From positions 1,240,001-1,304,000 of the forward strand of contig OZ245829.1 in NCBI GenBank assembly GCA_965228625.1: 64,000 bases of DNA. Reading direction: 5' to 3'. Position numbers and translations under genes: made by a program. Origin of the DNA: UBA2767 sp965228625 (GTDB lineage Bacteria > Pseudomonadota > Alphaproteobacteria > Rhizobiales > Methyloligellaceae). The notes under the pieces are model-generated. The model did no database searches. It worked only from the letters and a program-made list of their open reading frames with translations, and was not told the origin of the DNA. This document shows positions 52,861 through 62,369 of this stretch, piece after piece. Positions within the stretch are counted from its first letter, which is position 1; the number at the start of each line of letters is the position of its first letter.

Positions 52861-53808
52861 ATGAGCGAAAACCCCGAACTCTCCATCCTGGTCGTAAGCT
52901 TCAACACCCGCGAGCTGACGCTGGAGTGCCTTCGTTCCGTTTATCAGGAAACGCATGAGACCCAATTCGAGCTCATCGTCGTCGACAACGCATCATCGGA
53001 CGGTTCGGCCGAGGCCATCCGCGAGGAGTTTCCGGCTCTCACGCTCATTGCCCTGGACGAGAACATCGGGTTCGGGAGAGGAAACAATCTCGCGGCGGAG
53101 CACGCCACCGGCGAATTCACACTGCTGCTCAACCCCGATACGGTCGTGCTCGACGGAGCGATCGACGCGCTCGTTCGCTTTGCCCGGGAGCACCCGGAAT
53201 GCGGCATCTGGGGCGGGCGCACCCTGTTTGCCGACCGCTCGCTGAACCCGGGGTCCTGCTGGCGCGGCATGTCGCTGTGGACGCTGTTCTCACGCGCCGT
53301 CGGACTTCTGAGCCTGATGCCGCGAAGCCCGCTGTTCAATGCCGCGGGTTACGGCGGCTGGCAACGCGACAGCGTTCGCGAGGTCGACACCGTCAGCGGT
53401 TGCTTTCTGCTGATCCGGCGGTCGTTGTGGGAGGAGCTCGACGGGTTCGACCCGGCCTTCTTCATGTACGGCGAAGAGGCCGATTTGTGCTTGAGGGCCC
53501 GCAAGCGCGGCGCCCGCCCGACCATCACGCCCGACGCCGAGATCATTCACTACGGGGGCATGTCGGAGACCGTTCCCGCGGACAAGGTCGAACGATTGCT
53601 GCGCGCAAACGTGACGCTGGCTGAAAAGCACTGGGGCAGCGTCAAGCTATGGGCGGGGCGGCTCCTTATTCGTCTTCTCGTCGTGGTGCGCGCTCTTGGT
53701 TATCGCAGTGCCGCGCTGTTGTCCGGGAAAACGAGGTATCAAGAGAAGGCTGCGATCTGGCAGCAGGTCTGGGCGCATCGGCAAAACTGGTTGAGAGGAT
53801 ATCGGTAG
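52861..53808 (+). CDS. Glycosyltransferase family 2 (rhamnosyltransferase-like)
   Basis: 315 residues. GT-A fold: SILVVSFNTRELTLECL, LIVVDNASSDGSAEAI, ENIGFGRGNNLAAEHA, LLLNPDTVVLDGA (the DXD-equivalent), VDTVSGCFLLIRRSLWEEL and GFDPAFFMYGEEADLCLRA. This pattern is close to WbbL/RfbF-type rhamnosyltransferases, which use dTDP-rhamnose, and the rfb genes for that sugar lie 8 kb downstream. Acceptor unknown. Confidence 0.88.
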   Translation: MSENPELSILVVSFNTRELTLECLRSVYQETHETQFELIVVDNASSDGSAEAIREEFPALTLIALDENIGFGRGNNLAAEHATGEFTLLLNPDTVVLDGAIDALVRFAREHPECGIWGGRTLFADRSLNPGSCWRGMSLWTLFSRAVGLLSLMPRSPLFNAAGYGGWQRDSVREVDTVSGCFLLIRRSLWEELDGFDPAFFMYGEEADLCLRARKRGARPTITPDAEIIHYGGMSETVPADKVERLLRANVTLAEKHWGSVKLWAGRLLIRLLVVVRALGYRSAALLSGKTRYQEKAAIWQQVWAHRQNWLRGYR

Positions 53809-53852
53809 GCGTCGCCCTGGCCACACCGGCGAGCCCCGAACGGAACCGCGCC

Positions 53853-55019
53853 ATGATACGCATCGTTCACATATCCGCCGACTATCCCGATGCCTTCTCG
53901 GCCAGCAAGACGCAGGCCGTTCGGAATCTATTGGACGGTACGCCGGCGCTCGATCATCGGGTCTATTCGATCAACCGGCAGAACGGGCTCGGCGGTATCC
54001 AGGAACTTGACCGTTCAAACGGTGTCACGACGCTTGTCTATCGGGCGCCCAAATACGGCATTCTTCTGGAGACCTATCTGAACGCGCTCGCCGACTGGAT
54101 CATTTCAGACTGCAAGTCCCGAGGTGAACAGATCGATCTCGTACATGCCCACAAGCTCACGATCGAAGGGCTGGCCGCGCGCCGAGTGGCGGACGCGCTT
54201 GGTTGTCCCTACATCTGCACCGTACGCGGGAACACGGACCGGAAGTACCTTCAGTTGAAACCGGAGAAGCGGTCCGCCTATCGGGAGGTGGCCATGAACG
54301 CGGCTCACCTTCTGCCCGTCACGCCCTGGATCGAGCGCTATCTCATCCGCAAGCTCTCCCTCGAAGATACCCGCATGACCCTGTTGCCCACCATCACCAG
54401 TTGCGACCGGTTCATCCCTCCCCTGACCGCGAGAAAGCGCTTTGTCACCGCGTTCCATCTGGACGGCTGGCGTCTGAAGGGCATGCCCAACCTGTTGTCC
54501 GCTATTGCGGCTCTGCGGGCGGACGGGACCGAGATTGCGCTCGACATCGTCGGCGGTGGCGGCGATGCCGCAACCAAGGCTCTCGAAAAGCAGATCAACG
54601 CCCGACGGCTGGAGGACCTCGTGACACTGCGCGGCCCGGTCCCGCATGACATGATGCAGGACGCCTTGAACGATTACGCCGCCTTTGTTTTGCCGACCCT
54701 GCGCGAAACGTTCGGCATGGTCTATATCGAGGCGCTGTTCTCCGGTGTACCGATCCTCTACTCGCAGGACCGCGGTGTCGACGGCCTGTTCGATGACCAG
54801 GACGTGGGCGTACGCTGCGACCCGAAGTCCGTTGAGAGCATCGCCGAGGGCTTGTCCGCGCTCCATGCGGGCGCCGACAGAATGAAGGCGAACATCCGCA
54901 CATTGCAGGAAACCGGCGGCTTCGAACGGTTCCGAAAGAAGGCGGTATGCGATCTCTACGAGACCGTCGTGACCAGCGTGTGCGAGACCCCGAAAGCGAA
55001 TACCACCGCCCCGGCGTGA
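53853..55019 (+). CDS. Glycosyltransferase family 4
   Basis: 388 residues from the ATG at 53853; the frame reaches 53649 but that part reads through the end of the GT2 gene. GT-B fold: IVHISADYPDAFSASKTQAV, LVHAHKLTIEGLAARRVA, LPVTPWIERYLIRKLSL, RLKGMPNLLSAIAALRADG and the nucleotide-sugar site LRETFGMVYIEALFSGVPI with the E-x7-E pattern. It adds a sugar during repeat-unit synthesis. It starts 44 bases after the GT2 stop. Confidence 0.88.
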   Translation: MIRIVHISADYPDAFSASKTQAVRNLLDGTPALDHRVYSINRQNGLGGIQELDRSNGVTTLVYRAPKYGILLETYLNALADWIISDCKSRGEQIDLVHAHKLTIEGLAARRVADALGCPYICTVRGNTDRKYLQLKPEKRSAYREVAMNAAHLLPVTPWIERYLIRKLSLEDTRMTLLPTITSCDRFIPPLTARKRFVTAFHLDGWRLKGMPNLLSAIAALRADGTEIALDIVGGGGDAATKALEKQINARRLEDLVTLRGPVPHDMMQDALNDYAAFVLPTLRETFGMVYIEALFSGVPILYSQDRGVDGLFDDQDVGVRCDPKSVESIAEGLSALHAGADRMKANIRTLQETGGFERFRKKAVCDLYETVVTSVCETPKANTTAPA

Positions 55020-55045
55020 CCCCATACGGTGACGGTTCGCAGCGC

Positions 55046-56785
55046 TCACGCGCCGGTGTCGTCAGCCTCGTGCCACCGGGCCCGGGCCGCGTCCAGTGTC
55101 TCCTGGGCGGTTATGGCCGAGGTGACCAGGCGGTGGAAGAATTGCTCGGGGATCCAGTCCTCCGACGCGAGCTCGAGAAGCCGGCCGGAGTCGAGCGCAT
55201 CGAGCGAGACGGCGCCGATCTTCGCGGTCAGGAAATCTCGGACGTCCGGTTCGGTACGGAACCAGTGCAGGATGGGATCGGGGCCCAGCGTTGCCGGCAC
55301 CGGCTTCCGGAGTCGCTCGCGAAAAGCACGAGCGAGCGGCCAGGCCGCAAGCGCCGGCGTGCACAGCACGCCGGGCAGCCGGGCGAAGGTCCGGCTCCTG
55401 TCATAGGTCGACCGTTCGGCCTGCAAGGGTTTGCCCACCCTCCTGATTGTGCCGAGGGCCGCGGCGCGGCCCGTGAAGATCCGTTCCAATGCTGTCTTCA
55501 CGTAGAGGAATTGCCCCAACCGCAGGTCATGGGGAACACGACTGAAAAAATCGACCAGCTCATAATCGTAGAAAGGCAGGATCCAGGGAGCCACGGTTTC
55601 GTATGCACGCAACTCCATCAGGATCAGACGCCGCTGCCGGTTCTCCACGTTCCAGCGGTCGATCAGTCCGAACATGTCCTCCGCCATATCGAATCCGGCG
55701 GTCGTCTCCGCCAAACCATCGAAACGGAGGCGCGGATCGGTTCGCAGAACCTGTTTCAGGATCCGGTCCGAAAGCGGATAGCGGAAGTGGCGGAGGTCCA
55801 GGAAACGCTGCAACTGACCGCGGTTTCGAACAAGACCCACATGGGGCGGCAGATGACCGCCTGAGATGAAATCGCCAGTATGCCCCGGCACCAGCACGTC
55901 GCCGGCACCGCAGGAAAGGTGCCTGGCGCCCGTACCGCAGGTGAAGCGGGTTGTCATGCCGACCTCCCCGACCGACCGGGCAAGAAAGTCCGCATTGAAG
56001 TAGCTCTTGTCGATCGGGACGACGCGATGATCGAGGCCCATCGCCTGTGCGATCTCCGAAGCAACCGCAACTTCCGGGTCCGTCGCCATTCCATATGACA
56101 GGCACGATGGCGGCGGACCGTCAGTGGCGGCGAACAGCGCGGCCAATAGCCGGCTGTCGAGACCGCCTGAAAGCGTCAACAGCGGTCTGCAGTTCATCTC
56201 GTCGAGCACGCGACGGCTCCTGGCAGTCACGCCGCTCAGCAGCTCTGCAAGCGCTTCGACGAGCGTAGCCTCATCCATCGCTTCGGGCGCATAGGCGTAC
56301 GCCCAGTAGCGCTCTTTGCGGAGCGTGCGGCCGTCTGCATACGTGATGGTGGCTGGCGCAGCAGTCTCGATCCCGTCGATCAGGGTTCGGTTTCCCGTCA
56401 CATAGCCGCAGTGCAGGAGGTCGATCAGAGCGGCATCGCGGATGCGCGGCGGCTCAGCCAGCCTGTCCGCAAGCCGCCAGGGATCGTCGGCAACGCTGAA
56501 CGCTCCCTCGCGGTCTTCGCTGATGTAGACCGGCACTGTTCCGAAGCGATCGGTGACGATCAAAGAGGTCTCGCTGTCGGAGAGAAACGCGGAATAGCAA
56601 CCGTTCAATCGGGGAACGATGGCGTCGAGCCGGTCGCGATGGGTGGCAAGATAGCGGCCCACCGCCGGGCCGACATGGACCTTGCCATCCGGATCGACGG
56701 CATATCCGCGCGACCAGAAACGGCAGGATGTGCGGTCGTCCGCTTCGAGCGGCGTCGCGCCTCTCCAGATCGCGCGTCCGGTCAT
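55046..56785 (-). CDS. Asparagine-synthase-like protein lacking the glutaminase cysteine
   Basis: 579 residues. The synthase domain is intact: the PP-loop SGGLDS at 206-211 (LLTLSGGLDSRLLAALFA), SYGMATDPEVAVASEIAQ and VPGHTGDFISGG. The N-terminal domain is a cut-down class II amidotransferase fold (NGCYSAFLSDSE, TDRFGTVPVYISED, AFSVADDPWRLA) without a Cys-2 nucleophile. It therefore cannot use glutamine by itself. Such proteins in polysaccharide loci probably adenylate a carboxyl group to make an amide or other link. It is coupled to the pyruvyl-transferase gene (ATGA). Confidence 0.75.
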   Translation of the reverse strand: MTGRAIWRGATPLEADDRTSCRFWSRGYAVDPDGKVHVGPAVGRYLATHRDRLDAIVPRLNGCYSAFLSDSETSLIVTDRFGTVPVYISEDREGAFSVADDPWRLADRLAEPPRIRDAALIDLLHCGYVTGNRTLIDGIETAAPATITYADGRTLRKERYWAYAYAPEAMDEATLVEALAELLSGVTARSRRVLDEMNCRPLLTLSGGLDSRLLAALFAATDGPPPSCLSYGMATDPEVAVASEIAQAMGLDHRVVPIDKSYFNADFLARSVGEVGMTTRFTCGTGARHLSCGAGDVLVPGHTGDFISGGHLPPHVGLVRNRGQLQRFLDLRHFRYPLSDRILKQVLRTDPRLRFDGLAETTAGFDMAEDMFGLIDRWNVENRQRRLILMELRAYETVAPWILPFYDYELVDFFSRVPHDLRLGQFLYVKTALERIFTGRAAALGTIRRVGKPLQAERSTYDRSRTFARLPGVLCTPALAAWPLARAFRERLRKPVPATLGPDPILHWFRTEPDVRDFLTAKIGAVSLDALDSGRLLELASEDWIPEQFFHRLVTSAITAQETLDAARARWHEADDTGA

Positions 56786-58131
56786 CCTGCGGTCTCGGAC
56801 AACGCCGTCTCCGGCTCGCCCGGGTTTAGCCTAAGCCTGTCGATGTAATCGAAAATCCGTTCGTTCTGCTTGATGGCCTGGCCCAGAACATCGGGAAGCC
56901 GAGCGTGAAGCGTGGTGGCCATCTTCTCGCGTTCGAGCCAGCTCTGCCAGATGTCCTGCGTGCAGTGTGCCGTGTCCTGAGAACGGGGATCGGTCACGCA
57001 ACCTCCCTGCCCGCATGCCTCGAACACACCCAAGGTCTTCTTGCTGTACGCAATCGCCGCCGTAGGAACAGAGGATGACAGCGCGGCAATCGTCGAATGC
57101 ATACGGGTGCCGCAGAAGAAGTCCGTTTGGCCGATAACCCACTTCATTTCCATCGAGTTGTAACGGCGGTCAAGGACCAGAACCCTCTCATCCTCACCGA
57201 GCGCCGCGGCCACGTCCTGGCAAGCCCGCGGGTCGGACTCGTAATGGTCCAGGCGCGCAAGCACGTGCGGAACCAGGAGAATGCGGGCATCGCTTTCCGC
57301 GAGGAACCGTTTGAGGATTTCATGAACGAGGTCCCGATAGTCGGCCTTGAACCCGAATTGTCGCGATGCCTGGACGCCCTGGTTGTAGATCAGCCCGCTG
57401 ACGTTGAAGCCGACCAGCGGTGTTTCCGGACGGTCGGCGAGCCAGCTCTCCAAGCGCTGCGGCAGGTCATCCGGCCGGCTTCGAGGCAAAGCAAAAGCGA
57501 CATCAACGCCCAAACAGTGCCGGTCGGCATCGAAATGATCGCCGAGAAGCTCTTTCAAAGTCTCGAAACTGCGCCCGTCGCGCGCCCATGCCATGCTGGC
57601 GCCGCGCACGATCTCGCGCGCGACCTCCAGGGCCTTGGGGTGCTCGAACGGTCCGTAAGTCTGCGGCAACAGCACCAGAGGCGTGCCGAGGCCCAGAGCC
57701 AGGCGCTTTGTCTGCGTCATTCCCTGGAAGCGCTTGTTTCCATAGAGATCGGCGAAGCTGTCCCCACCGCTGATGTCCAGCACGGCGTCCGCATCCGCCA
57801 TCAGACCAACGCCCCGATTGGCGAGCCCGCCCAGCGCAGCGCTTAAGCGCATATTCAGGAGACTGTCGCGCCGATAGTAGCGCCGGGACAGGTTGGCGCC
57901 GCAGCGGGCAAACCGGAACGGCGTGTTGTCAAAGCGGATTTCGTCCTCCCGGACGCCTCGGCCATGGTCGAATACGGTAACGTCCGCCGTCGGATAACGG
58001 GCCGCGATGGCACTGAGAACCGAGAGGAACAGCGCGGACACGCCCAGGTTTGCGGTGTCAGGCGCAGCACCGAACATGCAGAGCTTGATGCGCGATGATG
58101 AACTCTCAGATGAGCGGTGATCCATGCGCAA
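56782..58131 (-). CDS. Polysaccharide pyruvyl transferase family protein
   Basis: 449 residues. Family features: LCMFGAAPDTANLGVSALF, VLDISGGDSFADLYG, VLLPQTYGPFEHPKALEVA, DVAFALPRS and VIGQTDFFCGTRMHSTIAAL. It transfers pyruvate from phosphoenolpyruvate to a sugar to form a ketal, adding acidity. A -10-like TATAAT lies on the minus strand at 58184-58189. It precedes the asparagine-synthase-like gene in the same operon. Confidence 0.85.
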   Translation of the reverse strand: MRMDHRSSESSSSRIKLCMFGAAPDTANLGVSALFLSVLSAIAARYPTADVTVFDHGRGVREDEIRFDNTPFRFARCGANLSRRYYRRDSLLNMRLSAALGGLANRGVGLMADADAVLDISGGDSFADLYGNKRFQGMTQTKRLALGLGTPLVLLPQTYGPFEHPKALEVAREIVRGASMAWARDGRSFETLKELLGDHFDADRHCLGVDVAFALPRSRPDDLPQRLESWLADRPETPLVGFNVSGLIYNQGVQASRQFGFKADYRDLVHEILKRFLAESDARILLVPHVLARLDHYESDPRACQDVAAALGEDERVLVLDRRYNSMEMKWVIGQTDFFCGTRMHSTIAALSSSVPTAAIAYSKKTLGVFEACGQGGCVTDPRSQDTAHCTQDIWQSWLEREKMATTLHARLPDVLGQAIKQNERIFDYIDRLRLNPGEPETALSETAG

Positions 58132-58183
58132 GGCTTTCCTCTACGCCGGTGCGACTGCTGGAACCCGAAGGCCGGCGGTCGAA

Positions 58184-58189
58184 ATTATA
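58184..58189 (-). promoter_or_regulatory. Candidate -10 element for the pyruvyl-transferase operon
   Basis: TATAAT on the minus strand, about 46 bases from the inferred start to the gene start. No good -35 is present at 16-18 bases, so this is weak. The rest of the 281-base gap (58132-58412) shows no gene. Confidence 0.35.
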
Positions 58190-58412
58190 GTGGATGTATA
58201 TGGAATTGCGATGATGTTCACAGACCTCACGGGACCATTGGCCGGCGCCCCGGCCGCCAGCCGTTTCGCGCGTCAAATCCGACAGCCGAAACCGGGTCAA
58301 CGGCTGCAAGGAACGGCCGACCGGCGCACGAACACACGGTATGGCGCAGGCGATTGAATTTGCGGCATGGAAACCGCATCACGGCATGCCGGCACAGAGA
58401 GAGATGTCTTGA

Positions 58413-58910
58413 TCACTTCTCAATGATCTGAGAGCGAATTGCATCTATGAGGTTTTTGTCCGCGAAAGGCGCGATGTCGCCTGCACCGGCCTCCTTGCGA
58501 CGGGCGACAAGACTGTCCAGTTCACGACCGACCTCCGCTTCCGTCTTGGCAACCCTGACGCCCGGGCGTATCCGAAAACGCTCGGCCGTACCAACCTGAT
58601 GATCATTCCGAGTTTCCTTGAACGCCTCGCGGCGCGGCACGATCAGGATCGGCTTTCCCAGCGTCAGTGCGGAAATGATCGTCCCCATACCGGCGTGTGA
58701 AACGATGAAGTCGGCGTCCTCGAAATACTTTTGCACCTCACCGGGCTTAATGAACGAGGTCCACTCGTAATTGCGTGGCGTGTAGCCGTCCCGCCCGGGT
58801 TCAGCGATCTGTCCGAAGACGTCATCACGCTGTCGATCGGCACACCACTCATCGACGGCGCGCACCAGCCTATCGAACGGTTCCTTGCTGCCGACGGTGA
58901 GAAAAATCAA
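58413..58910 (-). CDS. Alg13/PssE-like glycosyltransferase subunit
   Basis: 165 residues from a TTG at 58910 that overlaps the partner's stop (TTGA). The sequence IFLTVGSKEPFDRLVRAVD, DADFIVSHAGMGTIISAL, GKPILIVPRREAFKETRNDH and QVGTAERF matches the UDP-sugar-binding half of GT28/Alg13 enzymes. It needs the membrane partner encoded by the next gene upstream (58907-59443). The pair resembles PssD-PssE, a GlcA transferase of rhizobial EPS. A longer frame to 59201 is unlikely to be real. Confidence 0.85.
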   Translation of the reverse strand: MIFLTVGSKEPFDRLVRAVDEWCADRQRDDVFGQIAEPGRDGYTPRNYEWTSFIKPGEVQKYFEDADFIVSHAGMGTIISALTLGKPILIVPRREAFKETRNDHQVGTAERFRIRPGVRVAKTEAEVGRELDSLVARRKEAGAGDIAPFADKNLIDAIRSQIIEK

Positions 58911-59443
58911 AACACCGCCCCTCTGTATGTCGGGCCGGCCTGATCCGCATTGGCATCGGCAACATGCTCCCATTGCGTAAGCCAAAGATCGGCAGCGTTT
59001 TTGACAAGACGGCCCGAGAGCGAAAGGGTTTCGGTATTCGCGACACTGTCGACCCAGATTGTGCGTGCGCCGAGCAACTTTCCAATCCAGAGGGCGAACA
59101 ATCCGGGCGCCGCACCCGTCGTCACGATGGCGTCGGGACGGACGCGCACAACAAGCGCCGCGATCGAAAAGAACAGATAGACCAGCCGCACTTTTGTCCA
59201 CTGGTTCGCATCGGGAACGATGTGGAATCCAGGCGATGTATCACCGGCTGAACCTGAATCCTTGCTGACCTCGTGGCGGTATTCGGGCTCGGTTGTCACG
59301 TAGGTCACGGCGCACTCGTCCCATGCGGGCCGCAGCCGACGAAGCTGCACCCAGTGTCCGCCACTGGAGGCAACTGCCAGCACCTTCGGTTTCGAATTTG
59401 CCTTGCGTCCCACCGCGCCGTCTCGCTCCTTAGTGGGTTTCAT
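58907..59443 (-). CDS. Alg14/PssD-like glycosyltransferase membrane subunit
   Basis: 178 residues from the ATG at 59443 (frame reaches 59494). The N-terminus has VLAVASSGGHWVQLRRLRP, the Alg14 signature, then YVTTEPEYRHEV, a membrane segment (VRLVYLFFSIAALVVRV) and DAIVTTGAAPGLFALWIGKL. Alg14-type proteins anchor Alg13-type subunits and complete the donor site. Together with the downstream gene it forms a two-part transferase. Confidence 0.88.
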   Translation of the reverse strand: MKPTKERDGAVGRKANSKPKVLAVASSGGHWVQLRRLRPAWDECAVTYVTTEPEYRHEVSKDSGSAGDTSPGFHIVPDANQWTKVRLVYLFFSIAALVVRVRPDAIVTTGAAPGLFALWIGKLLGARTIWVDSVANTETLSLSGRLVKNAADLWLTQWEHVADANADQAGPTYRGAVF

Positions 59444-59721
59444 CAGGCTCTGTTCACAACCCAGAATAGCGAAGTGCGAACCGCCGAACAACATACAGAT
59501 TGGTAGCGTTTGCTCCGATTCAAGACGTGCCAGGGCATCGTATCGCCAAGAATTTTCAACTCGCCGGCTGCCTTCGGATTTCGACCGCTCCGGGCCGTCT
59601 TGCAGCTTGCACAGGGACCGTGGCGGACATACCCTCGCCGCTCGCCGAAGAACCTCTCAGCCGGGCGAAGAAAGCTGCCAACCAAACCATTGGCCGAGCA
59701 CGACCGCAGGGGGCAGATCGC

Positions 59722-60087
59722 ATGAAACAACTCGCACGGTTGAATACCGACCGCATCGCGCTGCTTCTGGCTTTGGTGATTCTTGCCCTGTCACTGCTTC
59801 CCGACACCACCGGCACAGGTGGAAACCAGTACGACGCGTTTTACCATGTTCTCGCCTACGCAGTCCTGACGTGCGCGGCGAGTTTCAGCCGGCGGAGCGT
59901 TGCCGGTTACCTGCTCGTGCTGGCCGTGATAACGGCGTTCAGCGGCATGATCGAGCTCATCCAGCCCTTGTTCGGCCGCACCGGTGAATTTCGCGACCTC
60001 GTCGCCAATGTCGTGGGCGGGTTTGTGGGGCTGATGATGACGATGACGATCAAAGGCGCCGCAAAACACTTCCGGATAAACCAGTAG
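59722..60087 (+). CDS. VanZ-like membrane protein
   Basis: 121 residues from the ATG at 59722; the frame extends upstream to 59500 without features. Four membrane segments. The conserved pattern is YDAFYHVLAYAVLTC, SGMIELIQPLFGR, RDLVANVVGGFVG, matching the VanZ family (His, Glu-Leu-x-Gln, Arg...Asp-x-x-Asn). Function not well defined; often found at polysaccharide loci. Confidence 0.85.
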   Translation: MKQLARLNTDRIALLLALVILALSLLPDTTGTGGNQYDAFYHVLAYAVLTCAASFSRRSVAGYLLVLAVITAFSGMIELIQPLFGRTGEFRDLVANVVGGFVGLMMTMTIKGAAKHFRINQ

Positions 60088-60652
60088 TGTTCCAGACCGG
60101 AAATTGGAAAACCGAAACGTCGAAGCAACAATTCACTGATTTCAAAAGAACAAGGCAAATGAGTGATTTATGAGACATGATTAATGAGAAATATCACGTG
60201 AATTGGCGATCGAAGATATGCGGTTTCAGCGCCAGGGTTTATTGCCCGAAGAGCGAAATGCGCGGCGATGGGCTGAACCAGGAATTGAACCAGCCACTCC
60301 ATGCAACCGCCGCCAGGGGTCCCGTTTGTTTGTCCGTCAATGCGGTGTCATGCTATAAGACCATAATAATTCACGAGAAAGCGACGATGTTGGTTTCGGA
60401 GCCGGTCGATGCGGACCGGCTTTTGATGACAGGATTTGAGACGGCTTGATCCTCAGAGCCCTCAGCTCTTCAACAGACAAGGTGGTCCCCTGCCGATAGC
60501 GCAAGTCTTCCCTCCACTCGCACCCGGAGCCGCAAAGGTCGAGGAGCGAGAGGCACTATGACTCAATCGGCAGTTGAAGCGCTTGCGTTGTTGGCATCTT
60601 TCTGAGGAACACATCAGTTTCGGCATTCGATTTCACGCGTACCCGCACCGCC
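60088..60652 (+). promoter_or_regulatory. Intergenic region before the dTDP-rhamnose genes
   Basis: About 565 bases, AT-richer than its surroundings in 60088-60240 and 60340-60450. No credible gene; a 90-codon frame at 60177-60449 has no family features. A sigma-70-like promoter, TTGTCC at 60330-60335 and TATAAG at 60354-60359 (18-base spacing), may serve rfbC. Confidence 0.4.
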
Positions 60653-61249
60653 ATGAAACATGAGTCCCTCGAAATTGAAGCGATCAAGCTCATAACACCT
60701 GATATCTTCAGGGATCATCGGGGTTTTTTTTCCGAGACATTCAACCACCGTGCCTTCGAAGGCGTGGACGGCGCGCTGCAAACGGGTGCGTTTGTTCAGG
60801 ACAATCACTCGTTTTCCGTCGACAAGGGCGTCATCAGAGGACTGCATTTTCAGATCCCGCCGCGCGCGCAGGACAAGCTTGTCCGCGTGACCCGCGGCTC
60901 GATTTACGACGTTGCCGTGGACATCCGAACCGGGTCGCCCACCTATGGTCAGTATGTCGGGGCCATCCTGAGTGCGGAAAACTGGCAGCAACTGTGGGTG
61001 CCGAAAGGATTTGCACACGGTTTCTGCACCTTGGAACCCAACACGGAAGTCCTTTACAAGGTGACGGATTACTATGATCCGGAGTGCGACCGAGGGCTTG
61101 CCTGGAACGACCCGGCGCTGGGGATCGACTGGCCCCTGGATGCCGACGAGGTAACGCTGTCTGAAAAGGACGCCAAGCACCCTGGCTTGTCGGAACTGCC
61201 GGATTACTTTTCTTACACGCCAAGCGCTTCAGGAGGCGAAGTCCAATGA
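60653..61249 (+). CDS. rfbC: dTDP-4-dehydrorhamnose 3,5-epimerase
   Basis: 198 residues, RmlC fold. Catalytic-site segments: IRGLHFQIPPRAQDKLVRV (His general base), GSIYDVAVDIRTGSPTYG, WVPKGFAHGFCTLEPNTEVL and YKVTDYYDPECDRGLAWND. It epimerises dTDP-4-keto-6-deoxyglucose at C3 and C5. It is the first gene of rfbCBDA; rfbB follows after 37 bases. dTDP-rhamnose is the probable donor for the GT2 at 52861. Confidence 0.96.
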   Translation: MKHESLEIEAIKLITPDIFRDHRGFFSETFNHRAFEGVDGALQTGAFVQDNHSFSVDKGVIRGLHFQIPPRAQDKLVRVTRGSIYDVAVDIRTGSPTYGQYVGAILSAENWQQLWVPKGFAHGFCTLEPNTEVLYKVTDYYDPECDRGLAWNDPALGIDWPLDADEVTLSEKDAKHPGLSELPDYFSYTPSASGGEVQ

Positions 61250-61286
61250 ACCAGCGCATTTTCAGAATCGGAAAAGGAGGCTTGCG

Positions 61287-62369
61287 GTGAAAATTCTCGT
61301 GACAGGGGGCGCCGGTTTCATCGGCTCGGAAGTCTGCCGATTTCTGGTCCAGGACAAAAAGGCCGAGGTTCTGAACGTCGACAAGCTGACATATGCCGCG
61401 AACCTCGTCTCCCTGGACGCCATATCTGAACATCCGTCTTACAGTTTCGTCCAGGCCGACATTTGCGACGCGCCCAAGATGGAGGAGTTGTTTTCGGGTT
61501 TTGCACCCGACGCGGTGATACATCTTGCGGCGGAAAGCCATGTTGATCGTTCGATCACGGGATCGGCCGAGTTCATCAACACGAACGTGCTTGGAACGCA
61601 CATCCTCCTGGAGACCGCCCGCAACTACTGGACGGGCCTGCCGGATGCGAGCCGGGAGACGTTTCGCTTCGTGCACGTGTCGACGGATGAGGTCTATGGC
61701 TCGCTCGGCGCGACAGGAGCGTTCACCGAAGAGACCGCCTATGATCCGAGTTCGCCATACGCCGCGAGCAAGGCGTCATCCGACCACCTTGTCATGGCCT
61801 GGTGGAGGACCTACGGGCTGCCGGTCATAATCTCCAACTGTTCCAACAATTACGGGCCATACCAGTTCCCCGAAAAGCTGATCCCGTTGATGATCCTGAA
61901 CGCGCGCGACGGGAAACCGCTCCCGGTTTACGGCGACGGTTCCAATGTCAGGGACTGGTTGTTCGTGAATGATCATGCCCGTGCGCTGTACACGATCCTC
62001 ACGCAGGGTCGCCTCGGAGAGAAATACAACATTGGCGGCCGCAGCGAGAAGACCAACCTCGACGTCGTGCGCGAATTGTGCCGATTGATGGACCGCAACA
62101 ACCCCGACGGTGCGCCCCACGACAGGCTGATCGAGTTTGTCACCGACCGGCCCGGCCATGACCACAGATACGCCATCGACTGCACGAAGATTGAGTCGGA
62201 GCTGGATTGGGAACCGATCGAGACATTCGAGACAGGGCTGGACAAGACCGTGCAGTGGTATCTTGAGAACAGCGCGTGGTGGGAACCGTTGCGTCAGAAC
62301 ACCTACAAGGGAGAACGGCTCGGTCTTCTGGACGAGACCACGACAGATCGAAGCCGCGCCTTGAATTGA
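61287..62369 (+). CDS. rfbB: dTDP-glucose 4,6-dehydratase
   Basis: 360 residues from a GTG, preceded by AAAAGGAGG. Extended SDR: NAD motif TGGAGFIGSEVCRFL, active-site STDEVYGSLG (with the Asp-Glu pair), the YxxxK motif in YAASKASSDHLV and the RmlB segment SNCSNNYGPYQFPEKLIPLM. It makes dTDP-4-keto-6-deoxyglucose. The stop overlaps the rfbD TTG start. Confidence 0.97.
   Translation: MKILVTGGAGFIGSEVCRFLVQDKKAEVLNVDKLTYAANLVSLDAISEHPSYSFVQADICDAPKMEELFSGFAPDAVIHLAAESHVDRSITGSAEFINTNVLGTHILLETARNYWTGLPDASRETFRFVHVSTDEVYGSLGATGAFTEETAYDPSSPYAASKASSDHLVMAWWRTYGLPVIISNCSNNYGPYQFPEKLIPLMILNARDGKPLPVYGDGSNVRDWLFVNDHARALYTILTQGRLGEKYNIGGRSEKTNLDVVRELCRLMDRNNPDGAPHDRLIEFVTDRPGHDHRYAIDCTKIESELDWEPIETFETGLDKTVQWYLENSAWWEPLRQNTYKGERLGLLDETTTDRSRALN

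Noticed and set aside
52679..52864. 61-codon frame between ligase and GT2 genes
   Set aside because: It starts with a signal-like stretch but has no conserved features and overlaps the GT2 start; probably chance.
60177..60449. 90-codon frame before rfbC
   Set aside because: Mixed composition, no motif and no ribosome site; the region looks regulatory.
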